Part shown: positions 6,060 to 13,376 of the stretch, piece after piece | How positions within the stretch are numbered: the first letter of the stretch is position 1 | Layout of the letters: each line of letters starts with the position of its first letter | Source: a virus | IMG/VR virus record: IMGVR_UViG_3300044634_000537 | Span: 1-29,927 of that record | DNA: 29,927 nt | Reading direction: 5' to 3' (one strand) | Notes under the pieces: generated by a model | What the model was told of the DNA's origin: nothing | Databases searched by the model: none | The model's input: only the letters and a program-made list of their open reading frames with translations | Position numbers and translations under genes: made by a program

Positions 6060-8545
6060 TTATTCTCCTTCTTGTTGCTAGGCTGGTTTCGTTGCGCTGC
6101 CCGTTGCGCGTTTTGCATGGCCATTTGAGCGCGGTGTTTTGCAGCGTCTATGCCCATACGAACTCCTTCCATCTCCATCTGTTTGGAGAGCTTGTCTTTT
6201 GCAGCGGCTGTGGAGGCTCCCACCTGCATGGCCGCGATTTCTTTTTGCGCCGCGATGCGGGCCTCTTCGACACGAATTTGGTCTGCTTTGGCAGCAGCTT
6301 CCATCGCTTGCTTCTGCTGCTTGAGCTGCAAGTCTTGTTGTTTGAGCTGAAGCTCTTGCATCTGCATCTGGACAATTGGGTCCTGCATCTGCTGCTGAGC
6401 TTGTTGTTGCGCAGCTTGTTGTTGAGCTTGCTGAGTCAACTGCTGTGACGCTTGGGCAGTCATCATGGCAATCTGATCGGCCATGTTTGGAGGAACCTGC
6501 TTGTTCTGCTCTTCATTGGGCAGCGGCATACCAATGGCCATCTCCACCTGCTTGCGGTACTCAAACGCAATGTGCTCGTTGATGTGAGCCATAGCTGCGG
6601 CCATGATCGCTTGTGCTTGCGGGTTCATCTGCATCATCTGCTGAATCTTCGGATTCTGAATAGCGGCCATGTGCGCTTGAATATGCGCCTCGTGGTTTTG
6701 TTCGATGAACGCCTTAACCGGCTTCATGATCAGCAGGTTCTGATTCTCCTGCACTGGGTCAGTCGGCACTTGGTCGTCTTCCACCGGTACAAGTTTGTTG
6801 GCATTCTTGATACCCAGCACTTCAATCATTTGGCGGTGCAACAGCGGTAAGTTGTACAACTGCGGCGCACTTTGAGCCAACTGCAAGACCGCTTGATACT
6901 GCACAATCTTCTGCGCCATCGTCGCAGCGTTGGGATCACTGACTGGAATTACATCTGTGCTGTCGTAGTCCGACTTCTTGGCCTTACGACCTGCGTCTTC
7001 TGGCTCGTAGTCATACTCCTCGGGCGTATAGTCGGCGATGATGACCTTGAGCAGACGAAACTCCTGCTTCATGGTGTAGTGCAGACGGGCTTGGACCGCT
7101 GTCATCACCTTGAGAGTACGCTCCAACAGAGCCAGAGTTGTACCCACAGGAGCTTGGCTCGACATATCGGACACGTTCATATCGCCACTTGAGGCAAACG
7201 CACGGCCCTCTTGGACGATATTCTGGAACAAAGCAAAGAGAACCTGACTTGGTTCCTTGTACGGCAGAGGCAGAATGTTGTCCCGGATTGAGCCGCTTGG
7301 GACGTCTACATCTCGGAACTCTCCGGGCTGGATAGGTGTATCGTCACCTTTGATGCGGAGACCACGAGATTTGAGACCCCCGGGTAAGTTCGAAAGTGTT
7401 CCTGCATCCACGAGTTGACGGATGAGCATCGTCGCGCTCTTCGCGTACCCGCCGATAAGGTGGATAAGGCCGTAACCATAGAAGCCAAAACCGGGGATGT
7501 ATTGGTAGTGAACAAAATGCTGTCGTTTAGTGTGTAGTTCGTCATCTTCGTACCAATTCCTCCGTATGGCTAAAACTTTGCGGGTTCCTTTTTCCACAGT
7601 CACAACATAAGGTAAGGCAATCCCAGTCTCCTTACCCTTCTTGTCTTTATGCTCGTACCCGGGCAAGTCCAAGTCAACGTGCATCTCAAGAATACGGAAG
7701 CGGTCATCGTTCAAGGCCGACATGCCTTGTTCTTCGGCCTTCTGCTTCTCAATATCATCCAGCTCGTAGCCGGGTTCGCCCAGCTCCACATCACTGTAGA
7801 ACCCAGCTTCTTGTAACTTGCGCACCTCGTTTTCAGTCTTACGCATGACGTGCGTGACCCGCTCGGCTGTCTCCAAATCTCTCGCGCCGTATGGAACTAC
7901 GATGTCTTCAGCGGGGATGAACACCGCCATCTGCCGACCCTTACTGGGGTCGTAGTACACCTTTTTGAACGCTGAGCCCGCCAACGGGAGTGACCACAAC
8001 ATCTTCTCGTGCTCTGGCCGGTACTCAGTCATCACTTCAGTGAGCTGATAGTTCATGTCCTCGCGCACGCGGGCAGCAGCCTCTTCACGTAACAAGTCAA
8101 TCGCCCCAACAATCTGAGTCTTCACAGGCCCCATAGCAGGGAATGTTTCCATCATTGCCTCAGACTGAAAACGCACGACTGATTCTGTAAGCATGGGATG
8201 AAACACGCCACAAGCCCCTTGCCACGGCTCAGTGCGGTCTTCATACTGCAAGCCCAACAGTTTCAGGCCATCAACATAAGTTTTGATCCACTCCTTGCGG
8301 TCTTGGGTGTCTTTATCAAAATCTTCTATCAACTCTTGGCCAAGAGTATCCAAGTCACCGTCATCCATGAAGTTCGCAAGATTGGCATCAAAGTCCTTGG
8401 CCGTCTCTTTCTCAGGCTTCAAGTCAATCTCAATGTCCCCCAGACCAATACTTACCTCGTCTGGGTTCTCAATTTCAATTTCAATATCGGGCTCTTCGAG
8501 CATGGTGATGCCTTGAGGTGCTTGATAAAGTGCTTTGTCTAACAT
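6056..8545 (-). CDS. portal protein, P22-like
   Basis: The 829-residue protein shows conserved portal blocks: WIKTYVDGLKLLGL, EPWQGACGVFHPML, YQLTEVMTEYRPEHEKML, GSAFKKVYYDP and the VPYGARDLETAERVTH region. A long Gln- and Met-rich helical C-terminus (about residues 640-800) is compatible with the extended barrel of P22-type portals. The portal dodecamer forms the DNA entry vertex and nucleates head assembly. It follows the terminase with nine bases between. An AAGGA site supports the first Met at 8545, and an internal Met 14 codons later has no good site. The length is at the upper end for the family because of the Gln-rich tail. Confidence 0.9.
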   Translation of the reverse strand: MLDKALYQAPQGITMLEEPDIEIEIENPDEVSIGLGDIEIDLKPEKETAKDFDANLANFMDDGDLDTLGQELIEDFDKDTQDRKEWIKTYVDGLKLLGLQYEDRTEPWQGACGVFHPMLTESVVRFQSEAMMETFPAMGPVKTQIVGAIDLLREEAAARVREDMNYQLTEVMTEYRPEHEKMLWSLPLAGSAFKKVYYDPSKGRQMAVFIPAEDIVVPYGARDLETAERVTHVMRKTENEVRKLQEAGFYSDVELGEPGYELDDIEKQKAEEQGMSALNDDRFRILEMHVDLDLPGYEHKDKKGKETGIALPYVVTVEKGTRKVLAIRRNWYEDDELHTKRQHFVHYQYIPGFGFYGYGLIHLIGGYAKSATMLIRQLVDAGTLSNLPGGLKSRGLRIKGDDTPIQPGEFRDVDVPSGSIRDNILPLPYKEPSQVLFALFQNIVQEGRAFASSGDMNVSDMSSQAPVGTTLALLERTLKVMTAVQARLHYTMKQEFRLLKVIIADYTPEEYDYEPEDAGRKAKKSDYDSTDVIPVSDPNAATMAQKIVQYQAVLQLAQSAPQLYNLPLLHRQMIEVLGIKNANKLVPVEDDQVPTDPVQENQNLLIMKPVKAFIEQNHEAHIQAHMAAIQNPKIQQMMQMNPQAQAIMAAAMAHINEHIAFEYRKQVEMAIGMPLPNEEQNKQVPPNMADQIAMMTAQASQQLTQQAQQQAAQQQAQQQMQDPIVQMQMQELQLKQQDLQLKQQKQAMEAAAKADQIRVEEARIAAQKEIAAMQVGASTAAAKDKLSKQMEMEGVRMGIDAAKHRAQMAMQNAQRAAQRNQPSNKKENK

Positions 8546-8554
8546 GATGTGTCC

Positions 8555-10069
8555 TTACACTGTGTAGAACCGCTCTTTTTTGCGGCTCCTGAAATACGTT
8601 GTTTCTTCTGGTTCATCCGTTGGCAAACGTAAGAACCCGCCTTGCCTAAACCTCATGAGGGCCAGAGTTGTCGCGTCAACCAAGTCGTCATGCTCGCCAG
8701 ATGGGAACTCTGCAATCTCATCGACTAGCTCTTCGGCCCACCGCGTGCGCGGAACCCATACCTTGCCCGACGCAATTATGTCCGAGACTGAGTTCAGGCG
8801 GGCAATTTTGTCCTGACCCTTACTAGGCGTGTACTCCTGCACAGGGATCCCCATCGCCCGTAAGTCGTAGATCAGTGGCGCACCAGACGCCTTCTTCTCA
8901 ATCAAAACCCCGTCCGGCTCATACTCTCGGTACTCCTCCAGCACGTCCTTCTTCAGGTCTGGGTATTCAACCCGCTTCTTATAAGTATTCAACAAGATGA
9001 TATTCGGCGCTCCGTGATCTTCGTCAAAGTTGAAGATACCCCACGTCGTTCCTGCGGAATAGTCAGCCCGATTGTTCTTCTCAAACGCCGTATCCCACGT
9101 CTGTAAGATGTACTCACACACAGGTGGCCGTTCTGCCTCCCACCACTTCCACCAATCCCTCTTTACAATGGCCGACTCGTTACCCACAGGGTTCTGCTGG
9201 TACTGCGCCTGCCACTTACTGTTGGGTAATTCCTCGCGGAGAGCTTCCAACTCTTCAAGCGACCAAAACTCTGGCCATAGGGGTTTACCCGAGGGCATGA
9301 TGGCCGGGAATTCAATGACTTCCCACTGCTCACCGCCCCTTTGGGCCGCAGCTTTGAGCACCTGACCAGTCAAATCCCGCATAGCCCAGCGTGTCATCAC
9401 GATCACAATTGCCCCGCCGGGCTGCAAACGCTGGCGGGGGCCTGACGTGTACCACTCCGTGACCTTGTCGAACACATCTGGGTTGCTCGCGGCGAGCGCG
9501 GCCTCCTGTTCAGAGTGGGGGTCGTCAATAATCAACAGGTCAGCACCCTTTCCGGTGACTGTACCGCCCACACCAATCGCAAAATAGTCGCCATTTTTAC
9601 TGGTATTCCACCGCCCAGCAGCTTTTGAGTCCGCTCTAAGCTCCAAATTGGGGAAAAGTTCCTTATAAGTGTCCAAATCGACCAGATTTCGCACCTTTCG
9701 ACCGAACCCAACCGCCAATTCAGCAGTATTTGAGCTCTGAATGACCTTTTTGTTGGGGTATTTACCTAGAAACCAAGCTGGAAGGAGGTAAGAAGCGAAC
9801 TCAGACTTAGTATGGCGGGGTGGCATGTTGATAATCAGGCGTTTACATTCGCCATTCACCACCCGCTCAAACGCTCTTGCCATAATTTTGTGGTGACGCC
9901 CGCTTATGAACTCCGGCCACACCTTGTTTACGAATCCCATGAACGTATTCTGGGCGATTTGTTTTTCGTACAGCTCGTCCCGCACATTCAAATCTGCAAG
10001 GATTAGCTTTTTCTGATCATCTGATAGTTTTCCAAGGTTGGCCAGCAGAGTTTTCATCTCTGCGTCCAT
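8555..10069 (-). CDS. terL: terminase large subunit (packaging ATPase/nuclease)
   Basis: The 504-residue protein carries the two TerL modules. In the ATPase there is a Walker A variant PPRHTKS (about 83-89), a Walker B DLLIIDDP (about 177-184) and a coupling-type MTRW segment (about 225). In the RNase H-like nuclease the acidic residues fall in WDTAF (about 326), VLIEKK (about 391) and HDDLVDA (about 461). It cuts concatemeric DNA and drives it through the portal. Start choice is uncertain because no candidate has a clear ribosome binding site. I chose MDAEMK at 10069, 11 bases after the small terminase stop; a Met four codons later is an alternative. Confidence 0.92.
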   Translation of the reverse strand: MDAEMKTLLANLGKLSDDQKKLILADLNVRDELYEKQIAQNTFMGFVNKVWPEFISGRHHKIMARAFERVVNGECKRLIINMPPRHTKSEFASYLLPAWFLGKYPNKKVIQSSNTAELAVGFGRKVRNLVDLDTYKELFPNLELRADSKAAGRWNTSKNGDYFAIGVGGTVTGKGADLLIIDDPHSEQEAALAASNPDVFDKVTEWYTSGPRQRLQPGGAIVIVMTRWAMRDLTGQVLKAAAQRGGEQWEVIEFPAIMPSGKPLWPEFWSLEELEALREELPNSKWQAQYQQNPVGNESAIVKRDWWKWWEAERPPVCEYILQTWDTAFEKNNRADYSAGTTWGIFNFDEDHGAPNIILLNTYKKRVEYPDLKKDVLEEYREYEPDGVLIEKKASGAPLIYDLRAMGIPVQEYTPSKGQDKIARLNSVSDIIASGKVWVPRTRWAEELVDEIAEFPSGEHDDLVDATTLALMRFRQGGFLRLPTDEPEETTYFRSRKKERFYTV

Positions 10070-10079
10070 TGGGGCAGAC

Positions 10080-10790
10080 TCAATTCTGCGCATCTTCATC
10101 CTCAACGGGCGGCTCGGGCTGCACCTCTTCAACCATTTCTAGCTCTTCGGCGGGGCCAAACTCTTTGTCCAGATCAATGTCGATGGGGGTCACATCGGTA
10201 ACCCCTTGCGCCAGCAACATCTTGCGCACCTTATCCTTGATCGCCTGATCCAAGTCAGTCACGTTGTTGTACGTAACAGTGATCTCGGTCTTCTCGGAGA
10301 AGAGGCCCACGTCGCTGATCTTGCCCAGCATCTCCGCTGCCTTGATCTCGATCCGTGGGTCACCGCATGACGCTAGGTCCAGTAGTTTGTTAGTGACTAC
10401 TAACCTAAGCTCGGCGGCATCTGCAACGATTGGGTTGTTGTACTCCCGCAGCATCGTACCGATTCGTTCGGCAACGGGAAGGTTGTACATCAGGGCGGGC
10501 GTTTTACTTGGAGCGGGCTCAGCGTTCGGGTCTTTGCGTGGACGACCTCGGCCCCGCTTAGGAAGCATGGCTTCTTCGTACTGTTGCTTAGCTAGTTCCG
10601 AAAAGTCTTTGAATACGTTCTCAGCTTTGAGTTGCGCTTCAGGATCATCCTCTACTTGCGCACCCAGTCCCTTGAGGACTTCAGCAGTGTTTGCCGCGAT
10701 CTGCATGTTTTCGCGGAGCGTCCCGCCCGCTTCCGGTTCTAAGCTGTCCGGAAACGGAACTGTGTTGTCAGGCGTCAAATGCACTGTCAT
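10080..10790 (-). CDS. terS: terminase small subunit
   Basis: The 236-residue protein has an AT-hook-like RGRGRPRKDPN (about 79-89) and a helical block ADAAELRLVVTNKLLDLASCGDPRIEIKAAEMLGKIS, split by short turns. A VGLFSEKTEITVTYNN segment is typical of small terminases in aquatic phages, and the C-terminus is acidic. The small subunit recognises the packaging site and regulates the large subunit. It is the first gene of the leftward operon. The start at 10790 (MTVHLTPD) was preferred over Met codons at 10862 and 10889, because the upstream residues look unconserved and overlap the promoter-like region. Confidence 0.75.
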   Translation of the reverse strand: MTVHLTPDNTVPFPDSLEPEAGGTLRENMQIAANTAEVLKGLGAQVEDDPEAQLKAENVFKDFSELAKQQYEEAMLPKRGRGRPRKDPNAEPAPSKTPALMYNLPVAERIGTMLREYNNPIVADAAELRLVVTNKLLDLASCGDPRIEIKAAEMLGKISDVGLFSEKTEITVTYNNVTDLDQAIKDKVRKMLLAQGVTDVTPIDIDLDKEFGPAEELEMVEEVQPEPPVEDEDAQN

Positions 10791-10839
10791 GTGTTCAAGG
10801 GCACTCCGTAAAGAGGATGCGCGAATGTAACAGAAAAAA

Positions 10840-10868
10840 TCTATACATGACAAGCCCGTCATGCACAA
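10840..10868 (-). promoter_or_regulatory. possible late promoter for the packaging/capsid operon
   Basis: On the minus strand TTGTGC (10868-10863), a 17-base spacer and TATAGA (10845-10840) lie about 50 bases before the small terminase start. The -35-like hexamer equals that of the candidate at 2337-2365. It is weak against the sigma-70 consensus, so an activator may be needed. Confidence 0.4.
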
Positions 10869-10892
10869 AATATGGCGTTTTCTATACATGAC
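10840..10892. repeat. 12-bp direct repeat at the late promoter
   Basis: TCTATACATGAC occurs at 10840-10851 and again at 10881-10892, with 41 bases between starts (close to four helical turns). The first copy covers the -10-like element. The pair could be a regulator-binding site. Confidence 0.55.
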
Positions 10893-11100
10893 CTGCTTTG
10901 GGTCCCCTTGACGGGGGGTGTTTCTGGTGGAGTGCTACCGGCAGAACCCCAAAATTTTTATACCCCCCTCCCCCCTGTTTTTAAATTTTGCTCACCGGGT
11001 GTGCAAAACACTGTGTATGTATGTGGGGTCCCCCTTAATGAAATTTGGGGTGGTGGGGGGTCGTGGAGTTCTCCACCCAGGATTTAAGAAGGGGTATGGC

Positions 11101-11154
11101 CGGAGAAAGCGTCGCGATTTTCTACCACCTAGTCGGAGGAAGAGACGCGATTTT
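11101..11154. repeat. imperfect 21-bp direct repeat, 33-bp period
   Basis: The 21-base segments 11101-11121 and 11134-11154 agree at 18 positions, both beginning CGGAG and ending CGCGATTTT. They begin 33 bases apart, about three helical turns, in the non-coding divergent region. Confidence 0.5.
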
Positions 11155-11308
11155 TTTAGGCTTCTGCGTCTGGCTGGCGGGCGTGGATCGTACATTGCGG
11201 GCTTTATCTTTCCTTGCATTGCGTCGTTACCCTGTGTGCGGTTTTCCCCTAAGTTTTGCCAGTTTGATATAGTTACTACATGGACAGAGGGGTGATGCCC
11301 GCTGTGCT

Positions 11309-11338
11309 GAATGAAGGGACATTCCTGTCCCTTTGTTC
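11309..11338. repeat. 30-bp variant of the palindrome family
   Basis: The two 13-base arms (left GAATGAAGGGACA, right TGTCCCTTTGTTC) flank a four-base centre. The ends GAA...GTTC and inner ACA...TGT match the 29-bp family found further right, but the CCGACA block is GGGACA and the spacer is one base longer. It ends 36 bases before the start at 11375, and a small CGGGC/GCCCG hairpin follows it directly. Confidence 0.55.
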
Positions 11339-11374
11339 GGGCGTTTTGCCCGACCTTTACTTGGAGAATACATC

Positions 11375-12145
11375 ATGGCAAACAAAGCCACTCAAGCGGT
11401 TACTGCGCCCGCACAAAGCGCAGTTGGTTCCGTGGTCGAGTCGATCTGCGGCCGTTCCTTGGTCGAAGCACAATCCTCTCTTGAGGAAATCTTTGGTAAT
11501 GCGGCTGACGCTGAAAAGCTGATGTCGCGTGGTCAAGACGCGCGCGATGCGGCTGATGCCCTGCTGTTGGATTGGCTGTGCCAGTGGGAAACAGTAGACG
11601 GCAAGTTCGTCAAAATGCGTCGCGCCAAGTGCGACATCAAGGGCGAGCCCGTCTTGAAGGATGGCAAGCCGATCATGGCGTTCGTGCCTATCTCTTACCC
11701 TGAGTACCTTCAGGTTCGGACATGGGGCGTGGCCAAGTACTTTGACTGCGGCGCGGCATCTACTGATGCGGCTGACAAGCAATTCGAGCGGCAAGTCAAT
11801 AGACTGGTCGGGCTTGGTTTCGAGCGGCCTCGTTCTAAGTCGGTCGATGCTGAGCGCATGGCGGCTAAGCGTGCGGCTGATGCGGCTAAGTTCGCGGACA
11901 AGGGCGATGGCGAGTTGGCCGACCTGAAAGCCGAGCTGGTCGCAAAGGGCGATGTCAAGTCGATGCGCGAGGCCACGGCCATTGCGAAAGAAATCGAGCG
12001 CAGGGAAAAGCCCGAGCTAGAACAGTTGCAGGCTGACATCAAAGTCATCCATGAGGCCTTGCGCAAGCGTGCGGCTGAGTGGGCAAAAGCCGGTTCGGTC
12101 GAAAGCCTCGCGCGTTTGACTGCGGCCTCTTTGGCCTTGGGCTAA
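11375..12145 (+). CDS. hypothetical Ala-rich helical protein
   Basis: I do not recognise the family of this 256-residue protein. The N-terminal part has a short mixed region around WLCQWETVDGKFVKMRR and SYPEYLQVRTWGVAKYF. The second half (about 140-256) is almost entirely charged helix rich in Ala, Lys, Glu and Asp, such as ERMAAKRAADAAKFA, suggesting a coiled coil. The start at 11375 has TTGGAG eight bases upstream. It is the first rightward gene after the divergent region and has higher GC, with more GCG/GGC codons, than the replication genes. With the next two genes it may form an accessory cassette ending in terminators. Confidence 0.75.
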   Translation: MANKATQAVTAPAQSAVGSVVESICGRSLVEAQSSLEEIFGNAADAEKLMSRGQDARDAADALLLDWLCQWETVDGKFVKMRRAKCDIKGEPVLKDGKPIMAFVPISYPEYLQVRTWGVAKYFDCGAASTDAADKQFERQVNRLVGLGFERPRSKSVDAERMAAKRAADAAKFADKGDGELADLKAELVAKGDVKSMREATAIAKEIERREKPELEQLQADIKVIHEALRKRAAEWAKAGSVESLARLTAASLALG

Positions 12146-12148
12146 CCC

Positions 12149-12346
12149 ATGAGCGGGCGCGACATTCATGCCGTGCCCGCCTACGGGCGGGACTATAAAT
12201 CTGCGGCCGCTGTTAAGGCGGACTGGCAAGCGGGCAAGGATTTCCGCTGTGCCGTTTCGGGTCAATACTTGAGCGTTCGGGATGCCGTGCCCGCTCAGGT
12301 CTGGATTCGCTACGCCAAGCTTTCCAAGCTTGTGCGCGTTCATTAA
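12149..12346 (+). CDS. hypothetical small protein
   Basis: The 65-residue basic protein (MSGRDIHAVPAYGRDY...YAKLSKLVRVH) has no family I recognise. It follows the 256-residue gene by three bases, so translation is probably coupled. The rho-independent terminator begins seven bases after its stop, and codon use matches the gene before it. The AGKDFRCAVSGQYLSVRDA segment might form a small beta unit. Confidence 0.65.
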   Translation: MSGRDIHAVPAYGRDYKSAAAVKADWQAGKDFRCAVSGQYLSVRDAVPAQVWIRYAKLSKLVRVH

Positions 12347-12353
12347 CCTTCAC

Positions 12354-12373
12354 GCCCCTTCGGGGGCTTTTTT
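12354..12373 (+). terminator. rho-independent terminator with TTCG loop
   Basis: A GCCCC/GGGGC stem (12354-12358 with 12363-12367) closes a stable TTCG tetraloop and is followed by six T residues. It ends the transcript of the two preceding genes. Confidence 0.85.
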
Positions 12374-12385
12374 CTGGAGTTTTCC

Positions 12386-12556
12386 ATGCGTACATTTTTG
12401 TCTTGGGTTGGGTTTGCGTCTTTGCTGATGGCCATCGTGTCGATTGGTTGCGGGCTTTTCGGGCTCATTGGCGCGGTCGAGATGCTGGTCTTTGTGATAA
12501 CTTTTATTGGGCTTCATGTCCTGATTCTTTGGGAATTGGAATACACACCTGACTAA
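12386..12556 (+). CDS. small two-helix membrane protein
   Basis: A 56-residue protein starts at an ATG with CTGGAG seven bases upstream. Nearly the whole chain is hydrophobic: one helix covers about residues 5-30 (SLLMAIVSIGCGLFGLIGA) and a second about residues 32-50 (EMLVFVITFIGLHVLILW). It ends in the acidic ELEYTPD tail. It sits alone between two TTCG-loop terminators, which suggests separate control, perhaps read-through of the first. Holin-, antiholin- or exclusion-like functions are possible, but nothing in the sequence decides. Confidence 0.7.
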   Translation: MRTFLSWVGFASLLMAIVSIGCGLFGLIGAVEMLVFVITFIGLHVLILWELEYTPD

Positions 12557-12561
12557 CCTTT

Positions 12562-12587
12562 GGGGGCTTCGGCCCCCGATTTTTTTT
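12562..12587 (+). terminator. strong rho-independent terminator with TTCG loop
   Basis: A perfect GGGGGC/GCCCCC stem (12562-12567 with 12572-12577) with a TTCG loop is followed by GA and eight T residues. It lies six bases after the stop of the small membrane gene. Confidence 0.9.
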
Positions 12588-12634
12588 GGCCTGCGCGACG
12601 GCGCGGCCCGCCCTGATGCCAGTCACTTGGTGGT

Positions 12635-12974
12635 AGTAACGCGGTAGCTCTGTTCTTTAGAATAGATTGTGGCAGTAACGCGGTAGCCTTGGCGAGCGCG
12701 GCTGGCTTGGCGGTGAGTCGCCCGCCCCGCCCGTATCGCTAGATACCAGTCACAGGTAGGAACGGGGTAGCCTTGCATTGCGGGCAAAGCGAACAAAGCG
12801 ACACATTGTCGGTTTGTTCATTACTTTTAGTTATGACGCAGACCGCTTGGCCCGCCCACCAAGTGCAAAGCGGGCGTCGCTTATACCGCATTGCACGGCT
12901 TGGTTTATCATTCCAGCGGGCATTGCCCCTCCAAACGCATACTTTAATCTTCATTAACCCAGTAACGCCGTAGT
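12635..12974 (+). repeat. four copies of a 14-bp iteron-like repeat
   Basis: AGTAACGCGGTAGC occurs exactly at 12635-12648 and 12674-12687. Related units lie at 12758-12771 (AGGAACGGGGTAGC) and 12961-12974 (AGTAACGCCGTAGT). The first and third are also preceded by CCAGTCAC, so the full unit may be longer. All four share orientation. Confidence 0.65.
12791..12819. repeat. 29-bp palindrome, copy 1
   Basis: Thirteen-base arms GAACAAAGCGACA and TGTCGGTTTGTTC flank a three-base centre; one arm position (8/22) does not pair. This is the only family member without a start codon nearby: the next gene begins 557 bases later. It lies between the third and fourth 14-bp repeats. Confidence 0.85.
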
Positions 12975-13121
12975 TTCCACCCCGTAGCAACTACATCTTA
13001 TACCGTATATCGTTACTAACTATATCCTATCCGACCCCTCCCGCAAGGCGGCGCTAGTGCGCAAGCCCCGAATTTCCTAGGTTTCTCTATAATAATAAAA
13101 TAATTTAATATAATATATAAG

Positions 13122-13258
13122 ACGTTGTTCCTGAAATGGGCATAGTATAAAGCGGGTCTAGGAATCTCCCCTCCAAACATAGAAAAAGTTGAGAATAGCG
13201 TGTTTCACCTCTCGCCCTCTTTCTCCCGTTCTCACTATCTCAATTTCAGGAACAACGT
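13122..13258. repeat. 16-bp perfect inverted repeat, 105-bp loop
   Basis: ACGTTGTTCCTGAAAT (13122-13137) is exactly repeated in inverse orientation at 13243-13258. The 105 bases between arms hold no gene. The left arm directly follows the AT-rich tract. It could be an origin structure, the ends of a small lost element or a long-stem RNA. Confidence 0.7.
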
Positions 13259-13298
13259 TTTATACCCTTTATCTTATCCCGATAAACCCTTACCCCTA

Positions 13299-13326
13299 TT
13301 GACAGCCACGCCAAATATAATAGAAT
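13299..13326 (+). promoter_or_regulatory. possible sigma-70 promoter for the HNH-like gene
   Basis: TTGACA (13299-13304) is followed after 16 bases by TAGAAT (13321-13326). It lies about 50 bases before the start at 13377. The perfect TATAAT next to it is only 11 bases from the -35, so the first pairing is preferred. Confidence 0.5.
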
Positions 13327-13376
13327 TACCACGGATATATGGTATACGGTGTAAAACTCTCAAAAAGGAAATTTCC

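Larger units (their letters stand above)
10791..11374. other. divergent intergenic region between late and right-arm genes
   Basis: About 580 bases separate the leftward operon from the rightward genes. The region holds a minus-strand promoter-like pair, a 12-bp direct repeat, runs of C and G around 10960-11060, a 14-bp palindrome (11063-11076), a 21-bp imperfect direct repeat and a 30-bp palindrome next to the first rightward gene. Several open frames cross it (for example 10918-11295), but they lack good ribosome binding sites and read as low-complexity or repeat-derived peptides. I treat it as regulatory or cis-acting DNA. Confidence 0.6.
12588..13376. other. non-coding region, candidate replication origin or control region
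   Basis: Close to 790 bases carry no convincing gene. The region contains four copies of a 14-bp repeat (12635-12974), one 29-bp palindrome (12791-12819), an 11-bp direct repeat CCCCTCCAAAC (12926 and 13168), a strongly AT-rich tract (about 13088-13121) and a 16-bp inverted repeat around it and the next segment. A TTGACA promoter-like element lies just before the next gene. Repeated units plus an AT-rich tract are the usual signs of a replication origin. This is inference. Confidence 0.5.

Noticed and set aside
10080-10889. A longer small terminase starting at 10889
   Set aside because: The extra N-terminus is Cys/Arg-rich and unlike the family, and would cover the promoter-like element and direct repeats.
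11257-11275. A promoter with TATAGT before the gene at 11375
   Set aside because: No acceptable -35 hexamer lies at 16-18 bases, so support is too weak.
10872-11295. Open frames in the divergent region (10872-11087, 10918-11295, 11045-11272) as genes
   Set aside because: No good ribosome binding site, low-complexity or repeat-derived peptides, three mutually overlapping frames and no recognisable domain.
12739-12990. Open frames on both strands in the origin-like region
   Set aside because: They run through the 14-bp repeats and the palindrome, lack ribosome binding sites and have no gene-like composition.
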